From Flavonifractor porci (GTDB taxonomy: Bacteria; Bacillota; Clostridia; Oscillospirales; Oscillospiraceae), in NCBI RefSeq assembly GCF_037572415.1, contig NZ_JBBHLB010000012.1, positions 30,902 through 94,901 of the forward strand: a stretch of DNA of 64,000 nt, written 5' to 3'. Positions 7,451 through 16,177 of the stretch are shown piece by piece (the first letter of the stretch is position 1; every line of letters starts with the position of its first letter). Made by a program: the position numbers and the translations under genes. Under the pieces are notes generated by a model. The model saw nothing but the letters and a program-made list of their open reading frames with translations. It was not told the origin of the DNA and did not search any database.

Positions 7451-10429
7451 TTATCGGGCCAGAACCTCGTTGATAATTTGCGCCATCTGTTTATTTTTGA
7501 GCTGATCCCGGAAATGAACGGTGTATCCATCTTCAGAAAGGAACTGGAAGAATACTCGGGCACATTCAATTTTAGCCAATTCAGCTCCCCGAAGCATATC
7601 CTTTCCTTCCACGTCTTTGGTTTCCACTACGATGTTAAGTTCTTTCTCGCCGGAGGACTTTTTTACCACATACATAAAGTCAGGGCTATACATACTGCCT
7701 GTAATGGTTGGAATCGCAATGCTGTTGCGGGGGATTTTTCCAAATACAACCACTTCGTCGATGTTTGCGGTCATATTGTCTTTTTCTAACGGTGAATCGT
7801 ACGCATAGGTGTCGTATAAATACTTCTCGCCGGGTGTCCCGGGGACAAGCTTTGTTCCGATCCGTCCTTGTGAAATTTCTTCTTTTGGGGTACCGTCTGC
7901 ATAGGTCAGGGCGGTAGCTCCGCAGGGCAGACTGCTTTTAACGTACTGGAAACGCCCCGGTAATGTTTTGAGTTTCCAGTTCTGGAACTCCGCGCAGAAT
8001 ACGCTTACAGAATTTTCGTTGATATATTTGGCATCAACAGCTCCATGCTTTTTGCTGTAGGTGACCATGCAGTTATGCAGTACCGCAATGGGAAGGCTGG
8101 TGGCACGCATGATGCGGGTTAAAAATGTGCCATATGGAATGGGGCGCGTGACCTTGTACTGCATACCTTCTCCAACGGCAGTATTCATTTGTCCGCCTTC
8201 ACTCTGGACGAGTGCGCGGCTGCTGCGCATAATGATGTCGGTGAACACACCGGGCGTTTCAAAGATGGAAAGCACAACCTTTTCCATATCTGTATCCAGA
8301 GTGGCGTCATAAAACAGCAGGTAACGTTGGTTGATTTTCTCCCAGAATTCCCGCAGTTCCTGATAAACAGCTTTACGGATTTTAATGGGCTTTGGCTTGT
8401 CGTGGTTTCTGTCTTTGATTTTGCCGCCCTTCAGGCCGGAAGCAAATGCAGGATACACTTCAAAGAATTGTGCCTTGGCTTCTGGGCGGATCTGGTTGTG
8501 CCGGTCAATGTATCCCTTACGATATAAATCATCGAACAGATCGTCGCTGCTCATGCCCAGCTTCTGTGCGACCTGAGCCAGGCGCTCCTCAGTAATCACG
8601 GATGCCTGTGGAATTTCAGCATTGATCTGATCAACCAACCGCTGTGCAAAATCTGCCTCTGTAAAGTCCACAATATAGTTCAACTGGAACTCTTCATTGG
8701 AGATGCGGTTTCCGTTTTCGTCTACAGGCAGCCGCAGCCCTCTGCCCACTTCCTGGAGCTTGCTGTTTTCGCTGCCGCTGGAGCGCAGTTTTGCGATCGT
8801 AAATACATTCGGGTTATCCCAGCCCTCTTTCAGCGTCCATTTTGAAAACAGGAAACGCAAAGTATTATATGAACCATTGGCGTTGCGGAAAGACAGCAGT
8901 TGTTTTTTGCCGTTGAGAATTGCGTTGACTTCCTTGGCAATTTCTTCATCGGAGTCGCTGTTATCCTGAGAAAAATAGCCGGCATGGCAAGCTGGAATGT
9001 TTGCAAGAGACGCTTCCAAATAGGCCCGATATTCCGAGTCGTGTTCGGTAAGAGCGGAGAGGGTGTGCTCTATTTTTTCTTTCAGCAGTGTTTCAAATGC
9101 TGTCAAGAGATAGGGGGCTTTTCCAGTGTCATCGGGGCGATAAGAAGAAATATCGTCAATGAAGAACAAGGCCAGTGTCTTGATTTTAAAGGAGCGGTTA
9201 CAAAAATTCTCTCGCTCTGTTTCAAAATGCCGGTCCAGGGCCAGACGAAGCATTTGAGTCTGGTAAGAGGACATATAGATGTCCACATCCATTTCTTCGC
9301 CGGCGCTTTTGCTCACGCCATTGGAGAACTCGACTGTATTGGAGGTAATGGCTGCGATCGTAATGCCTTCAAATGAATCGGAGATGAGGGCAAGGGAATC
9401 ACCGGTTTTCAGTACAAAAGATTTTGTGCCTTCACCAGCTTTTTTTCGCTGAAAAGTGACAGAATCCTTGCTGTTGATGGAAAGAATTTTTACCTTCTCG
9501 TTCTGCTTGGACAGAGGCTCAAAATGCTCCTTCGCCACACCTTTGATCAGCCCTTGATTAAAAGACTCACAGGCATTGAGATCATATAGAAGGTTTTGGT
9601 AATCCTTTGTTATAATTTTACTTTTGCCGCGTCCGGTCGTGATTTCGGGAAATGTAGCTCCATAACGGATGATACTCTGCGGCCTGATTTCATCCATAAT
9701 GACTTGGAATGCTTTCAGATCACGGGAAAACCGGTGCGGTTCATCGATGATGACCACGGGTTTTGTTGCACGGAGCGCGTCAAATGGGCGATAAAAACCC
9801 TCCACGTCATAGTCGTAATCATCGCGCCACAATAAACCGGTGTCTCTGCCATTGCGTTTCGTGTTGCTGGTCAAAAGCTGCATATTCACCAGAAGAACGT
9901 AAATTTTTTTGGTGTTCTGACAGCTTCCTTTCACGAAATCACTCACTACGCTGGGGAAGTAGCTGCGCCCTTTTTTCTTCTTTTTAGGCGCCTCAAGTAC
10001 GCCAAGCTCAATTTCGGTACCATATCCGCAGCTGTCGGTAAAGTGCTTGCGTGAATATTCGTCCTGTATAAACTGCTCAGTACCAGCTTTAATGGCCAGA
10101 GATGGAACGGCAATGATAAATTTATTGATGCCATACCGCCTGTGAAGCTCATAAATGGTTTTGGTATATACATATGTTTTGCCGGTTCCGGTCTCCATCT
10201 TGACATCTAGATTTAGACATGAACCAATGGGGGCGGGGTTCCGATATTCTGCAGGGACTGCGCTTTGCGCGCTGTGCAAGTTAGCGGCTAGTCTGCGGTC
10301 CTCCAAATCGATCTGTGGGTTTTCATAAAATTGAGCGGGTGGTGTAATCGTCACGCCATCCAACACGGCACATACCGCATCGATTGCTTTTTGCTGATGG
10401 GGTAAGCTTTGCTGGAGGATCAATTCCAT
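7451..10429 (-). CDS. Res, type III restriction endonuclease subunit
   Basis: The 992-residue restriction/translocation subunit of a type III system. It cuts DNA when two inversely oriented unmethylated sites are met and works only in complex with Mod. An SF2 helicase core is visible: Walker A METGTGKTYVYTK (near residue 80), Walker B IIDEPHRF (near 225) and a C-terminal helicase part with VGRGLRLP. The nuclease domain near the C terminus shows SPDFMYVV and then VVETK, a PD...ExK site. The frame is intact. It lies 14 bp downstream of mod on the minus strand, as expected for a mod-res operon. The DNA is visibly more AT-rich than both flanks, pointing to horizontal acquisition. Confidence 0.93.
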   Translation of the reverse strand: MELILQQSLPHQQKAIDAVCAVLDGVTITPPAQFYENPQIDLEDRRLAANLHSAQSAVPAEYRNPAPIGSCLNLDVKMETGTGKTYVYTKTIYELHRRYGINKFIIAVPSLAIKAGTEQFIQDEYSRKHFTDSCGYGTEIELGVLEAPKKKKKGRSYFPSVVSDFVKGSCQNTKKIYVLLVNMQLLTSNTKRNGRDTGLLWRDDYDYDVEGFYRPFDALRATKPVVIIDEPHRFSRDLKAFQVIMDEIRPQSIIRYGATFPEITTGRGKSKIITKDYQNLLYDLNACESFNQGLIKGVAKEHFEPLSKQNEKVKILSINSKDSVTFQRKKAGEGTKSFVLKTGDSLALISDSFEGITIAAITSNTVEFSNGVSKSAGEEMDVDIYMSSYQTQMLRLALDRHFETERENFCNRSFKIKTLALFFIDDISSYRPDDTGKAPYLLTAFETLLKEKIEHTLSALTEHDSEYRAYLEASLANIPACHAGYFSQDNSDSDEEIAKEVNAILNGKKQLLSFRNANGSYNTLRFLFSKWTLKEGWDNPNVFTIAKLRSSGSENSKLQEVGRGLRLPVDENGNRISNEEFQLNYIVDFTEADFAQRLVDQINAEIPQASVITEERLAQVAQKLGMSSDDLFDDLYRKGYIDRHNQIRPEAKAQFFEVYPAFASGLKGGKIKDRNHDKPKPIKIRKAVYQELREFWEKINQRYLLFYDATLDTDMEKVVLSIFETPGVFTDIIMRSSRALVQSEGGQMNTAVGEGMQYKVTRPIPYGTFLTRIMRATSLPIAVLHNCMVTYSKKHGAVDAKYINENSVSVFCAEFQNWKLKTLPGRFQYVKSSLPCGATALTYADGTPKEEISQGRIGTKLVPGTPGEKYLYDTYAYDSPLEKDNMTANIDEVVVFGKIPRNSIAIPTITGSMYSPDFMYVVKKSSGEKELNIVVETKDVEGKDMLRGAELAKIECARVFFQFLSEDGYTVHFRDQLKNKQMAQIINEVLAR

Positions 10430-10443
10430 AATACTGCTCCTCC

Positions 10444-12375
10444 TTAATAGCGAATATCCAAGTTGATGCGTAAATTCTTTTCTGTATCCCTCAGGCGGGC
10501 AAGATTGGTTTTCAGGGATTCCATCTCAGTCCATCTGAAGCTGTAACCAAATAAGACGACATTTTCTGGATTGAACGCTCCGTCAGCTTCGTATTTTTCT
10601 GTAATGGCGGCAATGGCCTCGTTGCTCAGCGCTGGATGGATGAGGTATAAATGCTTATCCATGTAATAGCCCGTGTATCCGGCAAAATCAATGCTTTCAA
10701 CAGGGGCGGTGAAACCATATCCATCTCGCACAAGCCAGGTGGTCAGAACGGTTGATACGCCAAAATCCTGTAAAATGGTATTGGTAACATAAATCTCACT
10801 GTCATCCGGTGAAAACTTTTCCAGCTTGTCCAAAGTGGCGGTAGAGGGCTCTGCCAGGGTAAAATGGCGAAATCCCAAATCCACTTCAGTTTCAGGGTAC
10901 AGCTTTCGAATTTTGGCGGCTGCGCGGACAATTCTTTCCTGACCAATCTGGTCGATCGTTCTAAAGCCCAGTTTGAACGCGGCTACAGCAGCTTTTTTTT
11001 GGAGCGGGACTTCCGCCCCGTCTTTGACTTCGTATATTTTTTCGGGGATCTGAACCATGATATAGTGCAAATTTTTATAGTCGGATTCATTTGCCAGCTG
11101 CATGACGGCGTCTGCGGTAGAAGCTGACCCGGAAAAATAATCCAGTACAGTGTCCCCATCCACAACAATACGATCAATTAGTTTCTTCAACAGCGACGTA
11201 GGCTTTGGATAATCAAATACTTTATGATTGTCAAACAAATCCTTGATCTCATCAGAGGCGTTGGTATTTCCGCCCACTTCCTTTTTCTCCAACAGAGTGA
11301 TGGTGCCGGGAATCAAGCCGTCGGAAGCATATACTTTCTTGTATACCTTCCACTGGCCGTCTTTTCCCTTGGTAAATTTCAAGCTGTCCCGTTCTGCCTT
11401 TACGCGCTCTTTGCTCCAAAGCCAAAAAGCAACGCCGCGTTGCCCGATGGGCCATATTTCGCTTCCGTCAGGGGCCTCAATCGGATAATCCAGGGAAGCG
11501 GAATAGGTCAGTCCGCCTACATTCCACAGGCTGTCCCATTTGTACTTTTTTCCGGTCTTTTCATCCACCAGTTTATATTTGCTATCTTCTGAGCGTAGAT
11601 TGACAGAAAAAAGTTCTGCGTTTCGTGCATATGTCAAGATATAGTCGTGCTGAGTATTGACTGCGTCATTGTCATATCCTCCAGTCAGCTTCTTGTGCCA
11701 GATAAATGACCCCAGGAAATTGTGCTCTCCAAACACATCGTCACAAAGCAGCTTGAGATTGGCATACTCATTATCATCGATGGTAATAAAAATAGCGCCG
11801 TCTTTTGCCAGCAAATCACGGGTATTCAGCAAACGGGCATACATGAACATCAACCATGCTGAATGGGAGGCGCTTCCCCGCTTTGTCAGATCCAGAATCC
11901 TCTGCGCCTGCTCCAGGCTGATACTTAATTTGTCCGCCAGCTCACTTTCCGTAAAGTGGAAGTGATCCTTATAAATAAAGCCATCTGATCCGGTATTATA
12001 GGGTGGATCGATGATAATGCACTTTATGCCGTATGGATACGCTTTCTGTAAATGCTTGATGGCATCCAAATTGTCGCCGCTGATATATATATTCTGACTG
12101 TGTGCATTCTCGGGCTTGCTGTTGTGGGCTTCATCGGGCACAATCACTGTTGTGGTGTTCTGGGATGCCAGCAAGCGGGCATAGTTTTTTCCAAGGAATT
12201 TCAGTTCATGTCCCTCGTGAGTCACGGCGACCTTGTCGCTGAGAAACGCTTGGAAGCGGAGTAGGTCAAAGCTTCCGTCGCTGTGAAAGCAAGAGGGGAA
12301 ATGTTCTCTCAGAACATCTATTTCGCGGCTGTTGGGTGCGATGGATTCATTTGCAGCCATAATATCTTTGATCAT
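10444..12375 (-). CDS. Mod, type III DNA adenine methyltransferase subunit
   Basis: The 643-residue modification and specificity subunit, which methylates N6-adenine at the recognition site and is required for Res. DPPYNTGSDGF lies near residue 130 and the SAM-binding FSGSASTADAV near 400. The DPPY-before-FxG order is that of beta-class methyltransferases, the class of type III Mod. The variable region between the two motifs would set the target. Start 12375 follows GGAAAGGACG; the frame stays open 39 codons upstream but that part is leader. No simple-sequence repeat is seen in the gene, so phase variation by slippage is not supported. Confidence 0.93.
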   Translation of the reverse strand: MIKDIMAANESIAPNSREIDVLREHFPSCFHSDGSFDLLRFQAFLSDKVAVTHEGHELKFLGKNYARLLASQNTTTVIVPDEAHNSKPENAHSQNIYISGDNLDAIKHLQKAYPYGIKCIIIDPPYNTGSDGFIYKDHFHFTESELADKLSISLEQAQRILDLTKRGSASHSAWLMFMYARLLNTRDLLAKDGAIFITIDDNEYANLKLLCDDVFGEHNFLGSFIWHKKLTGGYDNDAVNTQHDYILTYARNAELFSVNLRSEDSKYKLVDEKTGKKYKWDSLWNVGGLTYSASLDYPIEAPDGSEIWPIGQRGVAFWLWSKERVKAERDSLKFTKGKDGQWKVYKKVYASDGLIPGTITLLEKKEVGGNTNASDEIKDLFDNHKVFDYPKPTSLLKKLIDRIVVDGDTVLDYFSGSASTADAVMQLANESDYKNLHYIMVQIPEKIYEVKDGAEVPLQKKAAVAAFKLGFRTIDQIGQERIVRAAAKIRKLYPETEVDLGFRHFTLAEPSTATLDKLEKFSPDDSEIYVTNTILQDFGVSTVLTTWLVRDGYGFTAPVESIDFAGYTGYYMDKHLYLIHPALSNEAIAAITEKYEADGAFNPENVVLFGYSFRWTEMESLKTNLARLRDTEKNLRINLDIRY

Positions 12376-12497
12376 AGTAATTCGTCCTTTCCTTACAGTA
12401 CAAACCGCCTGAGCCATGCAGGCTCTGGCCTGCCTCAGAAACGCCGCATACGACTTTTTTGAGCGTATGACACACCGATGGGACAAAAGCAATCCTA

Positions 12498-12525
12498 ATT
12501 ATAACAACAATCACGATCCATGCAA
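12498..12525 (-). promoter_or_regulatory. Promoter of the mod-res operon
   Basis: On the minus strand, TTGCAT (12525-12520), a 16-bp spacer, and TATAAT (12503-12498). It lies about 120 bp upstream of the mod start. Confidence 0.7.
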
Positions 12526-12688
12526 GAGAAAAATAAAGCTTCGGATAAACACATGGGGTTGGATGGGATAGAGATTTTTTAAGGAAGTGCTGGCCGTCGC
12601 TGTTTTGCTACTCTTTTCCGGCGGCATAAAACAGGCGGCAATTTCATGGCAATTTCATGGTGTTTTCATGGTATTTCCTTTGTTGGCG

Positions 12689-12697
12689 TGCTATAAT
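12689..12697 (+). promoter_or_regulatory. Extended -10 promoter upstream of the deformylase-like gene
   Basis: TGC followed by TATAAT (12692-12697); no good -35 box is present. It points toward the hydrolase remnant at 12736 and, 300 bp on, the deformylase-like gene. The interval 12526-12735 otherwise holds no gene that I can see. Confidence 0.45.
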
Positions 12698-12735
12698 ACC
12701 TCTGACAAGCCGGGAGAGAAGGGGCTGACATAGCC

Positions 12736-12857
12736 ATGGAGCACGGCGAACAAGTCATGAGGATTTTCATGCTGGGCAACAGTTTCACTTTTGCCAATCA
12801 TGAGCTCCGGATATTGATTGGCTGGCCGGCAGAGGCTGCCCGGCGCACCTGAGGTGA
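12736..12857 (+). pseudogene. Fragment of an SGNH/GDSL-type hydrolase
   Basis: The frame starting at 12736 gives MRIFMLGNSFTFANHE after a short lead, then stops at 12852. IGNSFTF is the N-terminal block I of SGNH hydrolases. In the next frame, 12804-12854 reads APDIDWLAGRGCPAHLR, resembling the following family segment (PDxLAxL...AHxRGG), so a frameshift and early stops have broken the gene. Nothing recognisable follows before 12990. It is a decayed remnant, identified by pattern only. Confidence 0.4.
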
Positions 12858-12990
12858 GATGGTGGCTTTATAAACCGGCTTACACCCAAGCGCTTTGCGG
12901 TGATGATAGTCTTCATTCCTGTGGATGGGGCTTCCGCGTCGCAGCGGAGCCCATTGCGGCAGTCATTCAAGAGTAGGAGTAGAAAGAGCG

Positions 12991-13401
12991 ATGATTCGAG
13001 ATATCTGTAAAGATGAGACGTTCCTGGCCCAGAAAGCGGAGCCTGCTACACCGGACGATATTCAGGTGGCTGCCGACTTGCTGGAGACGCTGGAACACCA
13101 CAAGGACGGCTGTGTGGGTATGGCGGCTAACATGATCGGGGTGAATAAGCGCGTCATCGTCTTCGATAATGAGGGTGCCTATATGGTCATGTTCAATCCG
13201 GAGATCATCAAAAAATCCGAGCCATATGACGCGGAAGAAGGATGCCTCTCCCTTACCGGCATCCGGACCGCCAAGCGGTGGAAGTCCATTAAGGTGCGTT
13301 GGCAGAATGAGCAGTTCCAGGTGCGGCTGAAAACTTTCACCGGCTGGACGGCTCAGATCATCCAGCACGAAATCGACCACTGTGAGGGTATCATCATATA
13401 A
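12991..13401 (+). CDS. Small peptide deformylase-like metalloprotein
   Basis: A 136-residue protein with two of the three deformylase motifs in full: EEGCLSL (motif II, metal-ligand Cys) and QHEIDHCEG (motif III, metal-ligand His pair and catalytic Glu). Motif I, normally GxGxAAxQ, reads CVGMAANMIG, so the Gln that stabilises the transition state is Met. Shorter deformylase-like proteins with this AANMIG version are known in streptococci and clostridia, so this is a subfamily trait rather than decay. It may remove formyl groups from a particular substrate or have lost the activity. ATG 12991 follows TAGGAG. An SDR gene follows on the same strand. Confidence 0.8.
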   Translation: MIRDICKDETFLAQKAEPATPDDIQVAADLLETLEHHKDGCVGMAANMIGVNKRVIVFDNEGAYMVMFNPEIIKKSEPYDAEEGCLSLTGIRTAKRWKSIKVRWQNEQFQVRLKTFTGWTAQIIQHEIDHCEGIII

Positions 13402-13453
13402 AAGTATAAGATCATTGTCGCGCGCTTCGGACGAGGACTGAGGTGAAAACGCT

Positions 13454-14170
13454 GTGTTTGAACATAAAGTTGCTGTGGTCACCGGTGGAGCAAAGGGCAT
13501 CGGTAAGGCGATTGCGGAGGAATTCCGGAAGGCAGGCGCCAAAGTATGCGTGATTGACCTGCTTCCCAACGATTACTTTGTGGGTGATCTGGCCGACCAG
13601 ACTGTTCTGGAGGACTTTGCCCGTAAGGTGATCGCCGACTATGGCCATGTGGACTTTTTAATCAACAATGCCCTGCCCCTGATGAAGGGCATTGACGCGT
13701 GCAGTTACCAGGAATTTAACTATGCCCTGCGGGTGGGAGTCACCGCGCCCTTTTACCTTGCCAAGCTGTTTGCACCCTGTTTTGCTCCCGGCGGGGCTAT
13801 TGTAAATATCTCCTCTTCACGGGACCGGATGAGCCAGCCCCAGACCGAGAGCTACTCGGCGGCCAAGGGCGGTATCTCCGCCCTGACTCACGCTCTGGCG
13901 GTGAGCCTGGCCGGTAAGGTGCGGGTAAATTCCATCTCTCCCGGTTGGATCGACGCGGACTATACTGTTTATGACGGCCCGGATGCCATTCAGCAGCCTG
14001 CAGGCCGGGTTGGCAATCCCCTGGACATTGCCAATATGGTGCTCTACCTATGCTCGGACAAGGCGGGCTTTATTACAGGGGAGAACATCTGCATTGACGG
14101 CGGCATGACCCGCCAGATGATCTACCACAACGACTTTGGCTGGACCCTGCAAGGAGGAAACGAACTGTGA
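13454..14170 (+). CDS. Short-chain dehydrogenase/reductase
   Basis: Classical SDR of 238 residues. N-terminal VVTGGAKGIGKA is the TGxxxGxG nucleotide-binding motif; NNA is in the LINNALPL stretch; the catalytic Ser is in NISSSRD; SYSAAKGG is the YxxxK motif; and the C-terminal SPGWIDADY is typical. It oxidises or reduces a small alcohol or ketone with NAD(P)H; the substrate is not evident. GTG 13454 is the start after GAGGTG. It overlaps the flavodoxin-like gene by 4 nt (GTGA), so the two are co-translated. Confidence 0.88.
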   Translation: MFEHKVAVVTGGAKGIGKAIAEEFRKAGAKVCVIDLLPNDYFVGDLADQTVLEDFARKVIADYGHVDFLINNALPLMKGIDACSYQEFNYALRVGVTAPFYLAKLFAPCFAPGGAIVNISSSRDRMSQPQTESYSAAKGGISALTHALAVSLAGKVRVNSISPGWIDADYTVYDGPDAIQQPAGRVGNPLDIANMVLYLCSDKAGFITGENICIDGGMTRQMIYHNDFGWTLQGGNEL

Positions 14171-14619
14171 AAACTGCTATCTGCTACTACTCCCGCCACC
14201 ACGGGAACACACTGAAAGTTTTGAAGGCCATGGTGGGTGAGGGGGATGTGGACCTGATCGATGTCACCGCCCACCAGACTGTTCAGCTGGAGGAGTATGA
14301 CTGTGTCGGCTTTGCCTCCGGCATCTACGGCTTTGAATTCCAAAAGGCCGTGGCGGAGTTTGCCCGGCAGCACCTGCCTCAGGGCAAGCCGGTGTTTTTC
14401 GTCTATACCTACGGCGGCGCCAAGGGCGGCGGGGCCAAGGCTGTGGCAGAGATTGCGCAGGAGAAGAACTGCCAGGTACTGGGGGAGTTTTCCTGCAAGG
14501 GTTACGACACCTTCGGCCCCTTCAAGCTGGTGGGCGGCATTGCCAAAGGCCGCCCCAATCATCAGGACTTACAGAACGCCCGTAGTTTTTTTAGACAGAT
14601 ACAAGACCGCCTGAGCTGA
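14167..14619 (+). CDS. Flavodoxin-like protein
   Basis: A 150-residue protein with an N-terminal FMN phosphate-binding loop, YYSRHHGNTLKV, and an aromatic/glycine loop YTYGGAKGGG that would sit near the flavin ring. It is an electron carrier or small flavin oxidoreductase in the cytoplasm. GTG 14167 overlaps the SDR stop. Coupling to the SDR suggests a shared redox job, which is inference. Its 3' end overlaps the hairpin shared with the convergent regulator gene. Confidence 0.82.
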   Translation: MKTAICYYSRHHGNTLKVLKAMVGEGDVDLIDVTAHQTVQLEEYDCVGFASGIYGFEFQKAVAEFARQHLPQGKPVFFVYTYGGAKGGGAKAVAEIAQEKNCQVLGEFSCKGYDTFGPFKLVGGIAKGRPNHQDLQNARSFFRQIQDRLS

Positions 14620-14640
14620 CGCCCAGGCGGTCTTGGCATT
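14602..14640. terminator. Bidirectional hairpin between convergent genes
   Basis: CAAGACCGCCTG (14602-14613) pairs with CAGGCGGTCTTG (14624-14635). It lies between the flavodoxin gene and the convergent MerR gene; the T-tract is weak on both sides. Confidence 0.6.
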
Positions 14641-15398
14641 TAGTTTACCCAGTGGACTACGGCATCCCGCAGAAAGCGGGCACAGCCTGGGACTTGCTTG
14701 TCATAATAGGCGGCAAAGCGTGCATCCATTACATAGAGCTCTGCAATGCCTCGGTGCTTGGCCGGGGCATACCGGGTCCCGGTGATGGTGAGCCACCGGC
14801 GGTGGAGGGCGCTGATCTCCTTTCCCTCCGCACTTTCCGGGGACAGTCCGGACTGAACGGCGGCTTCCAGGCGTCTCTGAATCTCCTGGCCCAGGTCGGT
14901 CCATTCCAGGTACTGCGCCTGGGTCAAATTCATCACTGCGGCGTTGGCCTCGTCTACCTGTGCATCGCCATATTTGGCGCGGAGCTCCGCCCCGTATGTT
15001 TCTTCATTATGGGCTACAGCCTGTTGTTTAAAGGCTTCAAATTTTTGGTCGTCGCTCATGATTTCATTCCTTTCTTCCGCTCCGATGGTGGCTTTTACCG
15101 ATCGGATCAGTGTCTCCAGCCGCGCCTGCTCCGCCTCCAAAGCGGCCAGGTGGTTTCGCAGAACGGCCAGACGGTCGAAGGAGGGGTCGTCCAGACATTC
15201 CTTGATCCGGGCCAACTCCACCCCGAGGGCACGGTAATAGAGGATGTCTTGCAGTCGGTCGACCTCTGCCTTGCCGTAATAGCGGTAGCCGCTCTCCGCT
15301 ACCCGGCTGGGCTTCAGAAGCCCGATCTGGTCGTACCAGCGCAGAGTGCGGGTGGTCACCCCGGACAGGCGCGACAGTTCCTGAATGGAATATTCCAT
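14640..15398 (-). CDS. MerR-family regulator with TipAS domain
   Basis: 252 residues. The N terminus is a MerR winged helix: YSIQELSRLSGVTTRTLRWYDQIGLLKP, then GYRYYG. A dimerisation helix (about 75-110) and a C-terminal TipAS-type domain (about 130-252, with YGDAQVDEANA and HRRWLTITG) follow. TipA-type proteins bind thiopeptides or other drugs and then activate transcription. The gene is divergent from a Vat-like acyltransferase, and its own promoter has the 19-bp spacer and dyad expected for MerR control. It is a candidate drug sensor for its neighbourhood; the ligand is unknown. Confidence 0.9.
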   Translation of the reverse strand: MEYSIQELSRLSGVTTRTLRWYDQIGLLKPSRVAESGYRYYGKAEVDRLQDILYYRALGVELARIKECLDDPSFDRLAVLRNHLAALEAEQARLETLIRSVKATIGAEERNEIMSDDQKFEAFKQQAVAHNEETYGAELRAKYGDAQVDEANAAVMNLTQAQYLEWTDLGQEIQRRLEAAVQSGLSPESAEGKEISALHRRWLTITGTRYAPAKHRGIAELYVMDARFAAYYDKQVPGCARFLRDAVVHWVN

Positions 15399-15417
15399 GC
15401 TATCCCTCCTTGTGGAT

Positions 15418-15448
15418 AGTGTAACAGTTGACGGAGCGTCAAAGTCAA
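15418..15448 (-). promoter_or_regulatory. MerR-type promoter and operator
   Basis: On the minus strand TTGACT (15448-15443) and TACACT (15423-15418) are 19 bp apart, the overlong spacer that MerR proteins untwist. The spacer contains the dyad TTGACGGAGCGTCAA (15428-15442). It precedes the merR gene, implying autoregulation, and lies 84 bp from the divergent acyltransferase start. Confidence 0.8.
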
Positions 15449-15525
15449 GAGGAAAATATCCTTCTTCCGGCCAACTTAAAAATCTGCTATACTGGGACAG
15501 CAGGAATGGAAAAGGAGGTCACATT

Positions 15526-16164
15526 ATGTTTGGACCAGACCCGAATGCTGTCCACCCCAACAAGAACATCCCCAGCGTCTGTTATATCAAAAATGTCATC
15601 ACCCGCCCCAACATTGAGGTGGGGGACTATACCTACTATGACGACGCTGTCACCGGTGGGGAGGATTTTGAGGCCCATGTGACCCACCACTATAGCTTCA
15701 TCGGGGACAAGCTGATCATCGGAAAGTTCTGCGCCATTGGTAAAGGCGTGGAGTTTGTGATGAACGGGGCTAACCACCGTATGGAATCGGTCACCACATA
15801 TCCTTTTAATATCTTCGCCCACGGCTGGGAGAAGTGTACGCCCTCATTGGACCAGCTGCCCTTTAAAGGAAATACGGTGGTGGGCAATGATGTGTGGATA
15901 GGGCAGAATGTTACGGTCCTGCCCGGCGTGCACATTGGCGACGGCGCCATTATCGGGGCCAATTCTGTAGTGGCAGGCCATATCCCGCCCTATGCTGTGG
16001 CGGCGGGAAACCCCTGCCGTGTAGTCCGGCCCCGGTTTGGCCAGGAGCTGACGGAGTACCTGCTGAAGCTGCGGTGGTGGGACTGGGAGGCGGAAAAGAT
16101 TTTCCGCAACCTGGAAGCACTGTGCAGCGGTGATCTGGAGCAAATTTGCCGCATTGAGTTGTAA
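15526..16164 (+). CDS. Vat-family acyltransferase (xenobiotic acetyltransferase type)
   Basis: A 212-residue left-handed beta-helix acetyltransferase of the VatA-E/CatB type. The N-terminal GDYTYYDD, the catalytic-His segment NGANHRMES, the inserted loop before LPFKGNTVVGNDVWIG and the C-terminal LLKLRWWDW are all characteristic. Members acetylate streptogramin A or chloramphenicol, though many chromosomal ones have unknown substrates. ATG 15526 follows AAGGAGG (15512-15518). It diverges from the TipAS-type regulator, which could induce it. A paralog lies at 18020-18682. Resistance function is possible but unproven. Confidence 0.85.
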   Translation: MFGPDPNAVHPNKNIPSVCYIKNVITRPNIEVGDYTYYDDAVTGGEDFEAHVTHHYSFIGDKLIIGKFCAIGKGVEFVMNGANHRMESVTTYPFNIFAHGWEKCTPSLDQLPFKGNTVVGNDVWIGQNVTVLPGVHIGDGAIIGANSVVAGHIPPYAVAAGNPCRVVRPRFGQELTEYLLKLRWWDWEAEKIFRNLEALCSGDLEQICRIEL

Positions 16165-16177
16165 TGGAGGAAACCAT

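Noticed and set aside
10444..12375. Phase-variable mod
   Set aside because: No simple repeat tract in or before mod, so slipped-strand switching is unsupported.
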